The translations under genes were made by a program, and so were the position numbers. A stretch of DNA of 64,000 nt from Candidatus Eremiobacter antarcticus (GTDB lineage Bacteria; Vulcanimicrobiota; Vulcanimicrobiia; Eremiobacterales; Eremiobacteraceae). Where the stretch lies: NCBI GenBank assembly GCA_003244105.1, contig QHBK01000014.1, forward strand, positions 124,001 to 188,000. The letters are read 5' to 3'. Below are positions 45,626-53,861 of this stretch, piece by piece. Within the stretch, counting starts at the first letter, position 1, and each line of letters starts with the position of its first letter. The notes beneath the pieces are model-generated. The model searched no databases, was not told where the DNA came from, and saw only the letters and a program-made list of their open reading frames with translations.

Positions 45626-46551
45626 TGCTTGCGGCTGAGATCGATGCCGTAGTACTTCTTCGAAAGAGCGCTCAGCATGCCGTCTTTGTGCATCCCCCGG
45701 ATGGCGCTCTGCACCGCCGCGAAGAGCGATGCGGGATCGTTGGGGCTGCTCTTGTCGATCGCGACCGCCGAGGCGTCGTAAAAGACAGGCTTGTCCAAAA
45801 CTTTATACGCTTGGCCGCTGCGGATCTGATACATCGCAAACGGCAGCGCGGTGAGCACGGCGTCCAAACGCACGCCGTCCCCCAAGGCCAAATCTTGCAG
45901 CGCCAGGAGGTCGGTGTCGTAGGGCACGACGCGGGTCTGCGGCGGGGGCCGCAAGATCTTCTCGCCGATCAGCGAGAGATGGTTCTCCAGATAGGCTTGG
46001 TACGTGGTCGCCGTGCCGACGCCGACGCGCTTGCCGGTCAGGTCGTTGATGGATGCCGCCTTGCTGTCGCGGTTCACGACGAACGACGCCGGCACGTAGT
46101 AGTATGGGTCGCTCAAGTAGAGCACGCGTTGGCGGTCGTGGGTGATGCTCATCGAGCCGACGTCCACATCCCAGCGGCCGCTCCAATGGCCGCCAGTGAT
46201 GACGTCGAAGCTGATGTCCAGGTACTGAGGCTGCACGCCGATGCGCCGGGCGATCTCGCGGCCGACGTCGACGTCAAAACCGTGCCAGACGCCGTCGGCC
46301 GTCCGATAGCTCTGCGGCTCGTATTTGGCGTCGGTGGCGATGAGCAGTTTCCCGCGGCGCTTCACGACCGCCAGCAGATCGGCGCCGCCGGCGCTCGAAG
46401 TGGCCGTCGCGCCGCCAACCGGTTGATCGGTGGTCCTCGTTCCCGAACTGCACGCGCTCGCAGCGGCGATGAACGCGAGCGCGAAGAGCAGGCACAGCAC
46501 GGCCGGGACCAGCCTTGCGGTCGACCGAATAGCAGCTTGGCTTGAACCCAT
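45622..46551 (-). CDS. polar amino-acid ABC importer, substrate-binding lipoprotein
   Basis: The 309-residue protein has a lipoprotein signal ending near 'AAASACSSG' and a family 3 binding domain. Recognisable parts are 'KLLIATDAKYEPQSYRTAD', 'GFDVDVGREIARRIG', 'DVDVGSMSITHDRQRVLYLS' and 'LTGKRVGVGTATTYQAYLE'. Ligand is probably a polar amino acid; charged or amide types cannot be separated by eye. ATG 46551 lies 84 bases from the divergent response-regulator start; upstream frame beyond it is antisense to that gene. No clear ribosome-binding site precedes it. Confidence 0.92.
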   Translation of the reverse strand: MGSSQAAIRSTARLVPAVLCLLFALAFIAAASACSSGTRTTDQPVGGATATSSAGGADLLAVVKRRGKLLIATDAKYEPQSYRTADGVWHGFDVDVGREIARRIGVQPQYLDISFDVITGGHWSGRWDVDVGSMSITHDRQRVLYLSDPYYYVPASFVVNRDSKAASINDLTGKRVGVGTATTYQAYLENHLSLIGEKILRPPPQTRVVPYDTDLLALQDLALGDGVRLDAVLTALPFAMYQIRSGQAYKVLDKPVFYDASAVAIDKSSPNDPASLFAAVQSAIRGMHKDGMLSALSKKYYGIDLSRKQ

Positions 46552-46635
46552 GCCAAAGAGAATTTTCAGCAAAGACGTGGCGTCTACATTGAGAGGTCTT
46601 CCGTCACCGTCCTGCAAGCGGCGCGAGCCCATCCG

Positions 46636-47328
46636 ATGACGCCGAGCGCCAAAGTGTTGGTCATCGACGACGAGCAGCGCATCCGCGAGATGCTCGAGCT
46701 CGGCTTGAGCCGCGAGGGGTTTTCGGTGCAGTCTGCGCGGGATGCACGCCAGGCGCTTGCGGTCGTCTCGTCGTGGGCTCCCGACGTCATCATCCTCGAT
46801 GTGATGATGCCACAGATCGACGGCTTCGCGCTGCTGCCCATGCTGCGCAAACAGACCCACGCACCGGTAGTGATGCTGAGCGCCAAGGGCGACATCCCCG
46901 ACAAAGTCACCGGCCTGACTCTGGGCGCAGATGATTACTTGGCCAAACCGTTCGCGCTCGAGGAGCTGGTCGCGCGCCTCTCCGCCGCGCTGCGCCGGCC
47001 GCAGCTCGTAACGCCGGACACGCTGCAATTCGGCGATTTGCACGTGCAAGTGTCGTCACGAGAAGTGCGACGCGGCGAGACCAAGATCGGTCTGACCAAC
47101 CGGGAGTTCACGCTGCTGCTCACGTTCTTGCGCTCGCCTGGACGGATCTTCAGCAAGGAGCAGCTGTTGGACTTGGTGTGGGGCTACGACTTCGAAGGCG
47201 ATACCGGCGTGGTCGAGACCTACATGTCCTACCTGCGCGCCAAAGTGGACGTCGTGCCCGATCGCAAGCTTTTGCACACGGTGCGCGGCGCCGGTTATTG
47301 CCTCAAGGATCCGTCGGCTTCGCCCTGA
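46636..47328 (+). CDS. OmpR/PhoB-family response regulator
   Basis: The 230-residue regulator has receiver residues 'VIDDEQR', the phospho-Asp in 'IILDVMMPQIDG', 'MLSAKG' and 'YLAKPFALEEL'. A winged-helix output domain ends in 'HTVRGAGYCLKD'. It is divergent from the amino-acid importer operon across an 84-base gap, so it may act on that promoter. Its 3' end overlaps the last 34 bases of a histidine kinase on the opposite strand, an unusual arrangement for a cognate pair. Confidence 0.95.
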   Translation: MTPSAKVLVIDDEQRIREMLELGLSREGFSVQSARDARQALAVVSSWAPDVIILDVMMPQIDGFALLPMLRKQTHAPVVMLSAKGDIPDKVTGLTLGADDYLAKPFALEELVARLSAALRRPQLVTPDTLQFGDLHVQVSSREVRRGETKIGLTNREFTLLLTFLRSPGRIFSKEQLLDLVWGYDFEGDTGVVETYMSYLRAKVDVVPDRKLLHTVRGAGYCLKDPSASP

Positions 47329-48848
47329 CCAGGCGCGGCGGTCTCAGCGGCTAACGGCAGGCGCATGGTCACGGTCGTCCCCTTATGGCGGCGGCTGTCT
47401 AGGGAGATGGTTCCATGCGCGCGCTCGACGCTGCGCTTGGCGATCGCAAGGCCCAATCCCGAGCCAGGCACGTCGCGGCGCGCGCCGCCGCGGAAGAAGC
47501 GCTCGAAGGCGTGCGCGCGATCTTCTTCGCTCATCCCGGGCCCATCGTCTTCCACCCGGATCACGGCCGCGCCGTCGTCGCCTTGCACCGACGTCCGAAT
47601 GTTCGCGCCGGGCGCGTACTTGATCGCGTTGTCGACGATGTTGTGCAGCGCTTCCCGGACCTCGTCCTCATCCGCCATCGCGTAACAAGCTCCGTTGCTG
47701 TTGAAGGTCAGCGTCGATCCGTTCGCGAGCGGCTTTTCAGTCTCGACGACCTTGCGCGCGAGCGCCGTGAGGTCGACCAGCTCTTCGTCGTATGAATCCG
47801 GGCTCTCTAAGCGCGCCAGCAGCAGCAGCTTGCCGATGAGCACGCGCATGTGTTCCCCTTCCGAGCGCATGGTCTCCAAGATCTGGCGCGCCAAATTTTG
47901 CTCGGCGATCGCGCCGCGGTGCAGCACGTCGATGTATCCCATGATCACAGTCAAGGGCGTGCGCAGCTCGTGACCGGCGTCGGCGACGAACTGGCGCATG
48001 TTCGCTTCCAGACGCTGGCGCTCCGATACAGCGGCGGAGGCCATCGCCGCAGCGGCGTTATAGGCGCGGAACAAGTCGCCGCTGCCTTTCTCTTCTTCGG
48101 CCGCTGGCGTGAAGCGGCTGAAGTCGCCGCTGGTGAAGCGCTGCAAAGCGTTGGTCACCGAATAGACCGGAGAAAGGGCCTGACTGGCAGTGCGCCGAGT
48201 CGCGTAATAGCTTGCGAACATGGCAAGCGTCGTGAGCAACACCACAAAACCGATATAGCGCCAGATGGAGGGGGTCAACATCGAGGCGTCGCCGACGATC
48301 AGCGCATAGCCGCCCGGAAACCGCGTGAAGCTATCCGCGTGATGCGGCATGCCGGTGAAGCGCATGAGCAAGGGCGGCTCCGCTGCAACGCGCAGCTCGA
48401 CATTCCGGATGACTTTGCGCTCGGTGCGGCCACCTGTGCCGAGCGGCGGCCGAGACGTGTTGGATGGCGTCCTCGATTCGCGGCCCGGCCCGGGTGGAAA
48501 TTCCAGCGGCGCGACCTTCACCATGGCAGCGGCCGATTGCCCCTGATCCTTCAGTTCCGGTGCGCCCGCAAGCAGCTTGCCCTTGTCGTCGAAAAAGGCG
48601 AAGCGGATCTGGGGATCCGCGTCGATCTCCCGGGCGATAGCCATGGCGGCTTGCGGCAACGGAACGCCCCGCTCGCGGTAGCGGTTCATCAGCGTCTCGA
48701 TGGAAACGCGAGTAGCGATGACGGCGCGCGCCGTCAGATGCGCGTTCTCTATCGCCAATGCGAAGCCAGAGACCAACAAGAGCACAAGGCCGAACAGTGC
48801 GATGATGATCAGGTTGGAGCGCGTCAGGCGCGAGGCTAGCGCGGACAT
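47295..48848 (-). CDS. membrane sensor histidine kinase, convergent with its probable regulator
   Basis: The 517-residue kinase has an N-terminal membrane segment (about 13-34) and a periplasmic domain of some 160 residues with a Pro-rich insert. A second membrane segment follows (about 197-218), then a HAMP-like linker, the His box 'ADAGHELRTPLTVI' and ATPase boxes 'NIVDNAIKYAPG', 'VEDDGPGM' and 'GSGLGLAIAK'. No other kinase lies near the regulator ending at 47328, so the two are likely partners despite opposite orientation. A 31-base hairpin lies upstream, between it and the Spy-like gene. Confidence 0.93.
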   Translation of the reverse strand: MSALASRLTRSNLIIIALFGLVLLLVSGFALAIENAHLTARAVIATRVSIETLMNRYRERGVPLPQAAMAIAREIDADPQIRFAFFDDKGKLLAGAPELKDQGQSAAAMVKVAPLEFPPGPGRESRTPSNTSRPPLGTGGRTERKVIRNVELRVAAEPPLLMRFTGMPHHADSFTRFPGGYALIVGDASMLTPSIWRYIGFVVLLTTLAMFASYYATRRTASQALSPVYSVTNALQRFTSGDFSRFTPAAEEEKGSGDLFRAYNAAAAMASAAVSERQRLEANMRQFVADAGHELRTPLTVIMGYIDVLHRGAIAEQNLARQILETMRSEGEHMRVLIGKLLLLARLESPDSYDEELVDLTALARKVVETEKPLANGSTLTFNSNGACYAMADEDEVREALHNIVDNAIKYAPGANIRTSVQGDDGAAVIRVEDDGPGMSEEDRAHAFERFFRGGARRDVPGSGLGLAIAKRSVERAHGTISLDSRRHKGTTVTMRLPLAAETAAPGQGEADGSLRQ

Positions 48849-48869
48849 CGGCTTGTCATCTTCGCTGAA

Positions 48870-48900
48870 AGGCCACGCCGGTCATTGACCGGCATGGCCT
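48870..48900. terminator. strong hairpin between Spy-like and kinase genes, terminator or attenuator
   Basis: A 15-bp near-perfect inverted repeat (one C/T difference) spans 31 bases with almost no spacer. On the minus strand it is followed by TTTC, a short U-tract. It lies 21 bases upstream of the kinase start and 50 bases after the Spy-like stop. Read from the left-going transcript it could end most messages before the kinase, giving much more Spy-like protein than kinase. Confidence 0.6.
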
Positions 48901-48950
48901 CGCTTTCGCTCCTTTCCTGCTGATAAGGGACTTTGGGGCCCGTATCGTTC

Positions 48951-49616
48951 TTATTGGTGATTGATGACGCGTACTTTCGTGAACATCTCCATCTCGAAGC
49001 CGTGCAAGGCGACCGCGAGAACCGTTCGTGCCGCGGCCGTTTGCGGATTTCCCATGGACTGCATTCCATGGCCCATCATGCCGTGATCCATCATGCCATG
49101 CTCCATACCGCCCATGTGCTCGGGACCGCCGGGATGACCCGCGCCGAAACGGACGTCCATACTGGTTTGAACCTTCTGGCGCTGTTGCGGTGTGAGGTAG
49201 CTGTCGGCCTGAGTTTTTGCGGATTGCATGAGGCCGGCGGCCTGCTGCATCAGCGCGCTGTGCGTGCTCAAGATCCGTTGGGACTGAGCGGATGACAGAG
49301 CGTTCTGCAATTGCTGCGCGGCAGCGTCGAGGCTGGGATTCGGCGCGATCGCCAAATTGCCGGCGATTTGAGCCAGCCGCGTTCGCTGCTGGGGGGTGAG
49401 GATGCCGAGGATTTGGGAGCGCCCTTGGACGTGCAGTTGGCCTAGACGCTGGTGAACAGACGACCAGACCTGGCCGATCTGCTGTTGCTGTTGGGGGGTG
49501 AGTTGCAGCTCTTGAGCCTCGTGCGGCCCAAGATATGGAGCGGGCAGCTCGCCTGCGAGCGCTCCGGCGGATAGGGATAATGCGACGGCGAGCATCGCAG
49601 GAATGATTTTCTTCAT
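48951..49616 (-). CDS. Spy/CpxP-like exported protein with Met/His-rich tail
   Basis: From ATG 49616 the protein has 221 residues. A signal peptide ends near 'GALAGEL'. Three copies of the LTPQQ motif that marks the Spy/CpxP family follow, in long helices. Near the C-terminus a segment rich in His, Met and Gly ('GGMEHGMMDHGMMGHGMQ') looks like a copper- or silver-binding sequence. Spy-type proteins are periplasmic chaperones or stress sensors that can bind the sensor of a kinase. That makes the nearby kinase at 47295-48848 a good candidate partner. A TTG at 49637 is an alternative start but spoils the signal peptide. Confidence 0.85.
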   Translation of the reverse strand: MKKIIPAMLAVALSLSAGALAGELPAPYLGPHEAQELQLTPQQQQQIGQVWSSVHQRLGQLHVQGRSQILGILTPQQRTRLAQIAGNLAIAPNPSLDAAAQQLQNALSSAQSQRILSTHSALMQQAAGLMQSAKTQADSYLTPQQRQKVQTSMDVRFGAGHPGGPEHMGGMEHGMMDHGMMGHGMQSMGNPQTAAARTVLAVALHGFEMEMFTKVRVINHQ

Positions 49617-49651
49617 GCCCTTCAGTCTAGGGCCCAATGCTTAGAAGATGT

Positions 49652-51403
49652 TTAGAAAACCGCCCGGTCTTTGTCCACGCGCAGCGTCAAGACCGCGACG
49701 TCGTCTTTGTGCTCGACACCCCGCAGCGTGCGCCGCATGAGGGCCTTGGCATGATTGCTGGAAGCCGAGGTCCGTTCGAGTGCCGCGGCCTGCAGCAAGA
49801 GAGTTTCGGCGGCGATGAGATCGCGGGAATGCTCTAGGATGCCGTCGGTGTACAGCACCAGCAGCGAGCCGGGCTGCAGCCCCATCTCCCACTCACAAGG
49901 GGTTCCGCTTTGCGGCGCGCCGAGCATGACCCCGCCATGGGGGCAGACAACAGCCGCCCCGTCGGGCCCTGCCAGGACCGGCGGGGGATGACCGGCGGTC
50001 GCATACGTGAGCGCCAGCGTTTTCGGATCGATGACGCCGAAAATGGCCGCCGCCATGGGCTCGTCGCTGTGCAGGGCCATCACTTCGTTGGCGCGTGTCA
50101 GCACGCGTGCAGGGGTTGCGCCCTGCTCCAAGGCGGCTACCCGAAAGGTATGCCGTATTTCGCCCATGATGATCGCCGCCGCGAGGCCGTGACCAACGAC
50201 ATCGCCGATGGAGAAAGCTATCCGGCCGTCAGGCAGCGGGAATGCGTCATACCAGTCGCCGCCGACGGCGGTCTCCTGTGTGCTGGGGAGGTAGGCAGCG
50301 TCGAACCGCAAGCCCGCCATCTGCGGCAGCTCGCTCGGAAGAAGAGCTTGCTGAAGCTCATCCGCCACCCGGTGCTGGCGCTCGTACAAGAGCGCGTTGT
50401 CGTATGCCAGAGCGGCGCGAAGCGCGAGTTCTTCCGCAAGCACGACATCCTTCTCGTCGTAGCGCCGCCCCGACTCTGCCGAGATAAACGTCATGGCGCC
50501 GAACGACCGGCCTCGGGCGCGCAGCGCGACGACCATCGCCGAAGTGAAACCCACGGAGGTGAGCAGCTTGAGATGGCGCTCGTCCACCGCGGATTCAGCC
50601 AGCATCGCTTCGCTGATCTCCGGATATAGCTCCGAAGCACCCGTGCGAGTGACCTGAGGCGCGCCGCGTTCCTGGTCAGGGTCCGTCGGATACGCGCGCA
50701 GTTCGCGGGCCAGCTCCGTCTTGTTGGGGTCGCTGTGCAAGACCACTTCGGACCGTAGGGATCCGTCGGGCTGGATCAGATCCACCGCACACCAATCCGC
50801 CAGGCGGGGCACCGTGATCTGAGCAATGCGCTCGAGCGCCGTATGGGAGTCGAGCGAAAGGAACACGACTTTGCCGGCGTCGGTGATGAACCTCAGCGCC
50901 TCCGTCTCCCGGCTGCGTTCGGTTATGTCCACGAACGCGCCCACTGCTCCCCGCGGCTTTTGATTCTCATCGAAGAGCGGGCCCGCAAACATGAGCCATT
51001 TGCACAGCCTGCCGCTTTGCAGGCGCACGTCCAACTCGACATCGCTGACCGTCGTGCCTTCGGCTGCCGCTACCCGCATCGGCAGTTCATGAAATGGAAT
51101 TTCACGGCCGTTGCGCAGAAAGCGAACGCGCAGCTCCATATCGGCTTGTGTGAGCACCAGCGAACCGTCGATCCCCGGCGCAAGTCCCAAGGCTTCGCAG
51201 GCTTTGCGATTTGCGACGAAACGCGTGCACTCTGCGTCGTCTGCGATGAGCGTCGCGAAAGGAAGCGCGTCGAACGGCGAGCGCAATCCGCTGTTCGCGG
51301 TCTGGCCCTGCTCAAACACTTGGCGGATTTCGATATCGTCGGCTTCTTGCAGTTGGACGATGGAGGCGGCATGCGTCGGGAGCGGGGAGACCTCGTGGCG
51401 CAT
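49652..51403 (-). CDS. PP2C-type (SpoIIE) phosphatase with PAS and GAF sensory regions
   Basis: The 583-residue protein has a PAS-like region (about 45-165, ending 'GAVGAFVDITERS') and a GAF domain (about 175-345). A SpoIIE-type serine phosphatase domain follows (about 375-580). Metal-binding patterns of the phosphatase are visible: 'VGGDWYDAFPLPDG', 'IGDVVGHGLAAAI', 'LYTDGILEHSR' and 'KDDVAVLTLR'. Such proteins control anti-sigma antagonists, but no anti-sigma pair is in this window. The start codon ATG 51403 has no ribosome-binding site. TATATT lies seven bases upstream, so a leaderless message is possible. The Spy-like gene follows 35 bases after its stop. Confidence 0.93.
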   Translation of the reverse strand: MRHEVSPLPTHAASIVQLQEADDIEIRQVFEQGQTANSGLRSPFDALPFATLIADDAECTRFVANRKACEALGLAPGIDGSLVLTQADMELRVRFLRNGREIPFHELPMRVAAAEGTTVSDVELDVRLQSGRLCKWLMFAGPLFDENQKPRGAVGAFVDITERSRETEALRFITDAGKVVFLSLDSHTALERIAQITVPRLADWCAVDLIQPDGSLRSEVVLHSDPNKTELARELRAYPTDPDQERGAPQVTRTGASELYPEISEAMLAESAVDERHLKLLTSVGFTSAMVVALRARGRSFGAMTFISAESGRRYDEKDVVLAEELALRAALAYDNALLYERQHRVADELQQALLPSELPQMAGLRFDAAYLPSTQETAVGGDWYDAFPLPDGRIAFSIGDVVGHGLAAAIIMGEIRHTFRVAALEQGATPARVLTRANEVMALHSDEPMAAAIFGVIDPKTLALTYATAGHPPPVLAGPDGAAVVCPHGGVMLGAPQSGTPCEWEMGLQPGSLLVLYTDGILEHSRDLIAAETLLLQAAALERTSASSNHAKALMRRTLRGVEHKDDVAVLTLRVDKDRAVF

Positions 51404-51510
51404 ATAAGAATATAACCGTCATTCTAAAGCAACTGAGTGCTTAGTTGTTGTGAAGTAAGCCGGCAAGGTCCTGCCTGATGCAACGATTTCCCGGCCCAGC
51501 TGCTCGCGTG

Positions 51511-51530
51511 CGTGTGGTTGACGTCACACG
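51511..51530. promoter_or_regulatory. 20-bp inverted repeat, possible operator
   Basis: CGTGTG and CACACG form perfect 6-bp arms around an 8-base spacer. The site lies in the 169-base gap upstream of the SpoIIE-type phosphatase gene, 108 bases before its start. Spacing and symmetry suit a dimeric regulator. No second copy was noticed in this window. Confidence 0.35.
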
Positions 51531-51572
51531 AGCTTGACCTCAGGACTGAAGCCCGGGAACTCGGAGCAGGTT

Positions 51573-52145
51573 TTAGAGCCGGCGATCCGGCGCCGCGGAG
51601 CGCCCATCGCGCGCGAAGAAGTACAGTTTCGGAATGATTTGCCCGTTCTTCACCTCCAGCATGCCGTATGAGTATAACGGGTTGCGGCGCTTGTCTGTCG
51701 GCGAGCCTGGATTGACCAGCCAGACGCCCTCCCGCTGCTCGCAATACGGGATGTGACTGTGTCCGAACAGCACGGCGTGCACCTTTTCATTGCTGAACGA
51801 CCTCCACGCCCGTTCCACGGTGGTCTTGGCGGAGCCGTCGCCGTGGACCATGCCGATGCGCACGTCGCCGACTTCAAGGATCTTGCGTCGGCCGAAGATG
51901 CGGACGATGTCCGGACCGTCGTTGTTGCCCGCGATCGCTTCGACCGGCGCGAACCGTTCGAGCATGTCGCGCACCTCAAGAGACGTGAAATCTCCCATAT
52001 GGGCGATGATGTCGGGCCGTTGCTCTCTGAAGGCGCGCACGAGCTGGTCTGGCAGCCGTCTGGCGCTGTGCGGCATGTGGGTGTCGGAGACCAAACCGAT
52101 CTTCACGATCTCATGCTTCTGTCGAGGGCACGGGGTGACATCCAT
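51573..52145 (-). CDS. YfcE-type metallophosphoesterase
   Basis: This 190-residue protein has all metal-binding blocks of the MJ0936/YfcE phosphodiesterase group: 'GLVSDTHMP', 'IAHMGDFTS', 'IAGNNDGPDI', 'GMVHGDG' and 'LFGHSHIPY', plus 'LVNPGSPTDKR'. Natural substrates are usually unknown; small phosphodiesters are typical in vitro. ATG 52145 was chosen because GGGAG sits close upstream; ATG 52169 is the alternative. It is divergent from the DUF882 protein by a gap of about 40 bases. Confidence 0.92.
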   Translation of the reverse strand: MDVTPCPRQKHEIVKIGLVSDTHMPHSARRLPDQLVRAFREQRPDIIAHMGDFTSLEVRDMLERFAPVEAIAGNNDGPDIVRIFGRRKILEVGDVRIGMVHGDGSAKTTVERAWRSFSNEKVHAVLFGHSHIPYCEQREGVWLVNPGSPTDKRRNPLYSYGMLEVKNGQIIPKLYFFARDGRSAAPDRRL

Positions 52146-52183
52146 CACTGCTCCCGTGCGTCTCGGCATGCCTTCATGCCGAT

Positions 52184-52774
52184 ATGTATGAGACCATGTG
52201 CCAATTAGATCGCGGCGCCTTTATAGCCGGGGCAGCTTCTGCGCTGGTCACGTCGGCGCTGCTGACGCCACTGTGGCGTGCGAACGCGAGCGGCCTCGTC
52301 AAGCCGCAGCACAGCTCGCGTTACGTGTTGTGGCTGCAGCGCATGCAGACGGGCGAATCGGCTGCGGAGCCGTTCTCGGTCGATGGCCGATCGGTCTACA
52401 TGCCCGGCTACGAAAGGTTATGCGGAGTGCTGCGCGATCTGCACGTGCCGTTGCAAGAAGGCGACGTGCAGATGTCCATGCGCACGATCGAAGCGCTCTG
52501 GTCCGTTCAACAATACTTGGCGCGAGCCGGCATTCAAGAGCCGATCGTCGTGCACAGCGGTTACCGCACGCCGCGGACAAACGCGAACACGGAAGGCGCC
52601 GCGCGGCAGTCGTACCACATGTGGGCGATGGCGGTCGATTTCCATGTGCCCAACGTCGCAATGGATTACTTAGCCGCCATCTGCATGGCGTGCCCCGCGC
52701 GCGGCGGCGTGGGCTACTATCCCGGCGGCTGGGTTCACTTGGACACGGGACCGCAGCGATATTGGTCGGGTTGA
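52184..52774 (+). CDS. DUF882/M15-like exported peptidase, probable murein-related
   Basis: The 196-residue protein has a short N-terminal hydrophobic segment (about 13-32). A domain follows with 'IVVHSGYRTPRTNANTEGAA', 'SYHMWAMAVDFHVP' and 'GGVGYYPGGWVHLDTG'. The two His and one Asp in the last two motifs are the zinc ligands expected of M15-type D-Ala-D-Ala peptidase relatives such as YcbK. It probably acts on peptidoglycan outside the inner membrane. ATG 52184 or 52196 can start it. It lies 61 bases before nadA. Confidence 0.88.
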   Translation: MYETMCQLDRGAFIAGAASALVTSALLTPLWRANASGLVKPQHSSRYVLWLQRMQTGESAAEPFSVDGRSVYMPGYERLCGVLRDLHVPLQEGDVQMSMRTIEALWSVQQYLARAGIQEPIVVHSGYRTPRTNANTEGAARQSYHMWAMAVDFHVPNVAMDYLAAICMACPARGGVGYYPGGWVHLDTGPQRYWSG

Positions 52775-52819
52775 ACGCCTTGAAGCGAGACCGCCGCTAG
52801 GCGGGTCCGGCTGTACGCC

Positions 52820-52836
52820 TACCGAAACATACGGTA
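52820..52836. promoter_or_regulatory. inverted repeat overlapping the nadA start, possible operator
   Basis: TACCG and CGGTA are perfect 5-bp arms around seven A/T-rich bases, and the final A is the first base of the nadA ATG. A regulator bound here would block transcription or translation of the NAD operon. The arms are short, so chance occurrence is possible. Confidence 0.25.
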
Positions 52837-53801
52837 TGGCAGCATTGGCGATGCCGGTCGACGACGGAACGACCCCGCGCCCGCACACTCCCCAAATCGA
52901 AGACCTGCAGCGGCACATTCGCGCTCTCGCCAAGCGCAAAAATGCCGTCATCATCTCGCATATCTACCAGCGCATGGAAGTCCAGGAAGTCTCCGACTTC
53001 ATCGGCGACAGCCTGAACTTGAGCAAAGAGGCGGCCAGCACGTCGGCCGACATCATCGTCTTCTGCGGCGTCCACTTCATGGCGGAGACTGCCAAGCTGC
53101 TCAGCCCCAACAAGCTCGTCCTGTTGCCCGACATGAAGGCCGGCTGCGGCATGGCCGACATGATCACGGCCGATCAGGCGCGCGCATTCAAGGCGGAATA
53201 TCCGGGCCGCCCGTTGGTCTCGTACGTGAACACCTACGCCGAGGTCAAAGCGGAATCAGATATCTGCTGCACGTCGACGAACGCAGCCACCATCGTGCGC
53301 TCCTTGCCCGACACCGAGATCCTGTTCGCACCCGACAAGTTTTTGGGCGGATGGGTGCAAAAACGCGTTCCTGAAAAGAGGATCATCTGCTGGAACGGCT
53401 ACTGCCCGACGCATTTTGTGATCAAAGCTGAGACCGTGTTGGCGCGCAAGCAAAAGCTGCCCAACGCGCTCGTGCTCGCTCATCCCGAATGCTCGCCCGA
53501 GGTTCTCGCGCTCGCCGACTATGTCGGCAGCACGCAGGGCATCATGGATTTCGCTGGCAAGAGCGACCGTCGCGAGTTCATCATACTCACGGAAGCCGGA
53601 CTGCTGCTCCGGCTCAAAGCGCTGCATCCGGACAAGCGGTTTCACTCGATTGCACCCTGCCCCCACTGCCCGTACATGAAGTTCGTCGAGCTCGAAAAGG
53701 TGGCGGCGTGTTTGGAAGACGAGCGCAACCCGATAGAAATCCCCACCGGCATCATGATCCGCGCGCGGCGCAGCATCGAACGGATGCTGGCCGTCTCATA
53801 G
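52836..53801 (+). CDS. nadA: quinolinate synthase
   Basis: The 321-residue 4Fe-4S enzyme condenses iminoaspartate with dihydroxyacetone phosphate to give quinolinate. Cluster cysteines are in 'MKAGCGMAD', 'NGYCPTH' and 'PCPHCPYMK'. Substrate motifs 'ISHIYQRMEVQ', 'GDSLNLSKEA', 'VFCGVHFMAETAKLLSP', 'YVNTYAEVKAESD' and 'AHPECSPEV' are intact. ATG 52836 or 52851 can start it; neither has a ribosome-binding site. It is first of the nadA-nadB-nadC cluster, giving this organism the aspartate route to NAD. Confidence 0.96.
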   Translation: MAALAMPVDDGTTPRPHTPQIEDLQRHIRALAKRKNAVIISHIYQRMEVQEVSDFIGDSLNLSKEAASTSADIIVFCGVHFMAETAKLLSPNKLVLLPDMKAGCGMADMITADQARAFKAEYPGRPLVSYVNTYAEVKAESDICCTSTNAATIVRSLPDTEILFAPDKFLGGWVQKRVPEKRIICWNGYCPTHFVIKAETVLARKQKLPNALVLAHPECSPEVLALADYVGSTQGIMDFAGKSDRREFIILTEAGLLLRLKALHPDKRFHSIAPCPHCPYMKFVELEKVAACLEDERNPIEIPTGIMIRARRSIERMLAVS

Positions 53802-53861
53802 GCTTAAGTCCGCGCGTCGTGCGATGCCCCCTTCTGCTCTTGCGCTGAGACCGCGCGCACG

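Noticed and set aside
46552-47049. Extension of the amino-acid-binding lipoprotein frame upstream of its signal peptide
   Set aside because: It runs antisense to the response regulator and lacks family similarity; the lipoprotein signal fixes the start near 46551.
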